From Pleodorina starrii (Eukaryota > Chlorophyta > Chlorophyceae > Chlamydomonadales > Volvocaceae), in NCBI GenBank assembly GCA_030267565.1, contig BRXU01000003.1:6423001-6487000 (forward strand): a stretch of 64,000 nucleotides of DNA, in the 5' to 3' direction. A program made the translations under genes and the position numbers. The notes under the pieces are model-generated. The model was given only the letters and a program-made list of their open reading frames with translations, did no database searches and had not been told where the DNA came from. Positions 62,284 through 64,000 of the stretch are shown piece after piece (positions within the stretch are counted from its first letter, which is position 1; every line of letters starts with the position of its first letter).

Positions 62284-63377
62284 GCCAGCAGGACGCAGGC
62301 AGCAGGACGCAGGCAGCAGGCAGACGGCGAGGAGAGGAGAGGAGAGGAGAGGGTGGCTCCGGGGAGATGGCCTAGAGGCGGTGATTAAGGATTGGGCGCG
62401 CGGCGTGGGTTCCAGTGTGTGCGTTTTGGCAGCTTTGGAGAGGCAACGCGGCTCTCGAGGTAAAAGGAACCGGAGTGAGGTGCCAGTAGCCGAGGCGGCC
62501 CCGGCGAACGGACCCGGCAATACTCGCCGCCGGGGGGGGGGAGAGGGCCGCAGCAGGCACGTGGCGACCACGTTGCATGTAGCAGCCTCCAGGAGTGGCG
62601 GTGTGGCCAGTGGACATTGTGCGGCGGCGGCGGCGTGGCAGCGCGAGCAGTAATGTGGCGGCTGCGCAGCGGCCCTTTGCCACAGCGGTCTTTCGCCGTT
62701 ATTCGGCACCTGGCGATCAGAGCTACCGGTATTGCGCAACCGTCGTGCCTGTGATGTGCTTGGTAGGGGTGACAAACTTGTATTCTTTTTGGGCGGGGCC
62801 CCAGCGCGAAGCGCCCAGGGGGGCCCCGCCCTGTAGGATTGCCCATGTCCGTGGGTTCTGGGTTCTGGGTAATTGGACAAGTGCAGACTTTCGGCCAACG
62901 GAAAGGCTGCATAAGTAAAAGATTACATTCTTTATTGCACGGTAAATTTATTATTGGAACCCAACATCGCATGAGTACAAACCAGTTTGGCAGTCTCCAT
63001 GGACCGAGGCCGAGGTCAAACCATCACCTCTCGGCCTATAATTAATTCCAGAAGAGTCATCGTTCCTTAAGGTGGAATTCTGACATGACGGCGTGAAATG
63101 AATCTTCGTTTCGGAAACAAACTATGTTTGCATTGCAAACACTCTTCCCGCGACCACACCACAGCAGCTCTGCTTGCCGGTCCGATCGTCTTCACGCATA
63201 TTGCTATTACAAAGGTTGCAAGGAGCAAACCATGAGGGGCAAACTGCTGGTTGTTGGACGCCAAGCCGCCAATGCACGCACGATGCAGCGGTCTTCTGCG
63301 GGCCGCCCAACAAGTCCAGTCGGCAACCTAGGGGATGGACTTCTACGTTCCCTGTCCTAATGTTAAAGCAGTCAAGC
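62284..63377. other. Reductase 3' side and intergenic region
   Basis: No gene was recognised. It contains a GAGAG-rich tract (about 62330-62352) and the GC-rich hairpin at 62791-62831. The sequence becomes AT-richer from about 62900 towards the retroelement fragment. Confidence 0.45.
62791..62831. repeat. GC-rich hairpin: 12-bp arms, 17-nt loop
   Basis: GGGCGGGGCCCC at 62791-62802 pairs perfectly with GGGGCCCCGCCC at 62820-62831. The loop contains AGCGCGAAGCGCC, which can itself form a small inner stem. It is preceded by a T-run (TATTCTTTTT). Confidence 0.8.
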
Positions 63378-63981
63378 CTACTCTACGGCGAATACCTCAG
63401 TAGCGAAGCCTGTGCACTCTCGTCGGCAACTGCTGCATGTGTTGGAGAATTGGCTCACTGCCATACTGGCGCCAGTATGGCAGTGAGCCAATTCTCCAAC
63501 AATACGTGCGCTCTCTGAGGCAACGTACCCGGCCACCTCCCTGGTGACCAGTGCCCTGACGCCAGGCGAGCCCAATTCTCCCATCACATTGGGCAGCGCT
63601 CCGCAGGTTCTTGAAACGCGCGACGTACGCCTTGGTTGACTCGCCGGCTTCGAGGGCGAACGTATTTAGGCGCCCGATGAGCGACATTACGGCCGCGATG
63701 GACTGCTGCGCGTAGTCCTGGCGCAAAGCCTCCCACAGGTTCCATGCGGTCTTGTGGGGCTTGTAAAGTGGCTTCTCATTGCTGGCAATAAACTCCTTGA
63801 TGTAACCAATTGCCTTCTCGTCGTTGTCGGCTGATAGGAGCTTGCGCTTCTCCGGGTCTTCATCAATGGCCTTCGCCAAACCCTTGCGCTGGAGCACCCC
63901 CTTCACGTGCTCGCTCATCTCCTCATAGTTGATCGCCCCAAAATAGAAGCCTTTCCCGGTGCCAGAATCCTGGCCGCCCAT
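63378..63981 (-). pseudogene. Copia-type retrotransposon gag fragment, frameshifted
   Basis: From 63981 the minus strand reads a gag polyprotein of the LTR-Copia type. The blocks are INYEEMSEHVKGVLQRKG, KRKLLSADNDEKAIGYIKEF, HKTAWNLWEALRQDYAQQSI and LNTFALEAGESTKAYVARFK. These match the usual order: the substrate-binding-like N-terminal segment, the W-x-x-L helix and the Y-x-x-x-F-K-x-L-R region. At about 63590 the frame breaks: the continuation NVMGELGSPGVRALVTREVA lies in another frame. A perfect palindrome (63440-63501) then interrupts it. No zinc knuckle, protease or polymerase was seen in the window. The 5' part may continue beyond the right edge. This is a decayed element copy. Confidence 0.75.
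63440..63501. repeat. Perfect 62-bp palindrome with TG...CA ends
   Basis: The left arm TGTTGGAGAATTGGCTCACT and its continuation to 63470 is exactly reverse-complemented from 63471 to 63501, with no spacer. Pairing stops at 63439/63502. The termini TGTTGG...CCAACA resemble LTR ends. Confidence 0.95.
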
Positions 63982-64000
63982 CCTATCCGCTGCCGAGCCT

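Overview
The window is nuclear DNA of a green alga of the Chlamydomonadales (volvocine or Chlamydomonas-like). The evidence is GC-rich, intron-dense genes with GT-AG introns, TGTAA-type polyadenylation signals, Ala/Gly/Gln-rich low-complexity insertions in proteins, a plant-type magnesium-chelatase H subunit with a plastid leader, and pentanucleotide microsatellites inside introns. The genus is not fixed by the sequence. There are no operons or bacterial features. All gene models below were built by eye from reading frame, splice-site and phase consistency, so exon borders are predictions.

Layout, left to right. 1042-7581 (+) encodes a TFIP11/NTR1-type G-patch spliceosome-disassembly factor. 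8582-15507 (-) encodes a complete DNA ligase I with an N-terminal PCNA-binding (PIP) box. Diverging from it, 16046-18404 (+) encodes a strongly diverged PCNA-like sliding clamp with a long Gly/acidic tail. 19458-24104 (-) encodes 3-isopropylmalate dehydrogenase (leucine synthesis) with a repeat-filled 1.4-kb intron. Diverging from that, 24392-27616 (+) encodes a multi-pass DUF1295 (steroid 5-alpha-reductase-like) membrane protein. It carries an apparent Tudor-like domain and a basic Ser/Arg linker at its N-terminus, an arrangement reminiscent of animal lamin B receptor. 29092-36451 (-) encodes magnesium-chelatase subunit H (CHLH), the densest and most conserved gene here.

37781-43510 (-) encodes a class-3 (diacylglycerol-lipase-like) lipase. 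Diverging from it, 43905-46248 (+) encodes a small DUF218 (YdcF/SanA-like) membrane-anchored protein. 46601-47682 is a recent 300-bp tandem repeat, each copy carrying a perfect 24-bp inverted repeat, with a minisatellite expanded in the third copy. 48906-57220 (+) encodes a very large TKL-like protein kinase with a giant low-complexity insertion in its N-lobe and two long pentamer microsatellites at 3' splice sites. About 59068-62283 (+) encodes an extended-SDR reductase of the dihydroflavonol/cinnamoyl-CoA reductase type with what looks like a damaged splice donor. The right end (63378-63981, -) is a broken Copia-type gag fragment carrying a perfect 62-bp palindrome.

Working together: the ligase and the clamp-like gene share one upstream region, and their products could physically interact through the PIP box. 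The other neighbours have no obvious common pathway. The most novel items are the diverged clamp paired with ligase I, the Tudor-DUF1295 fusion, the satellite and palindromes, and the reductase with a non-GT donor.
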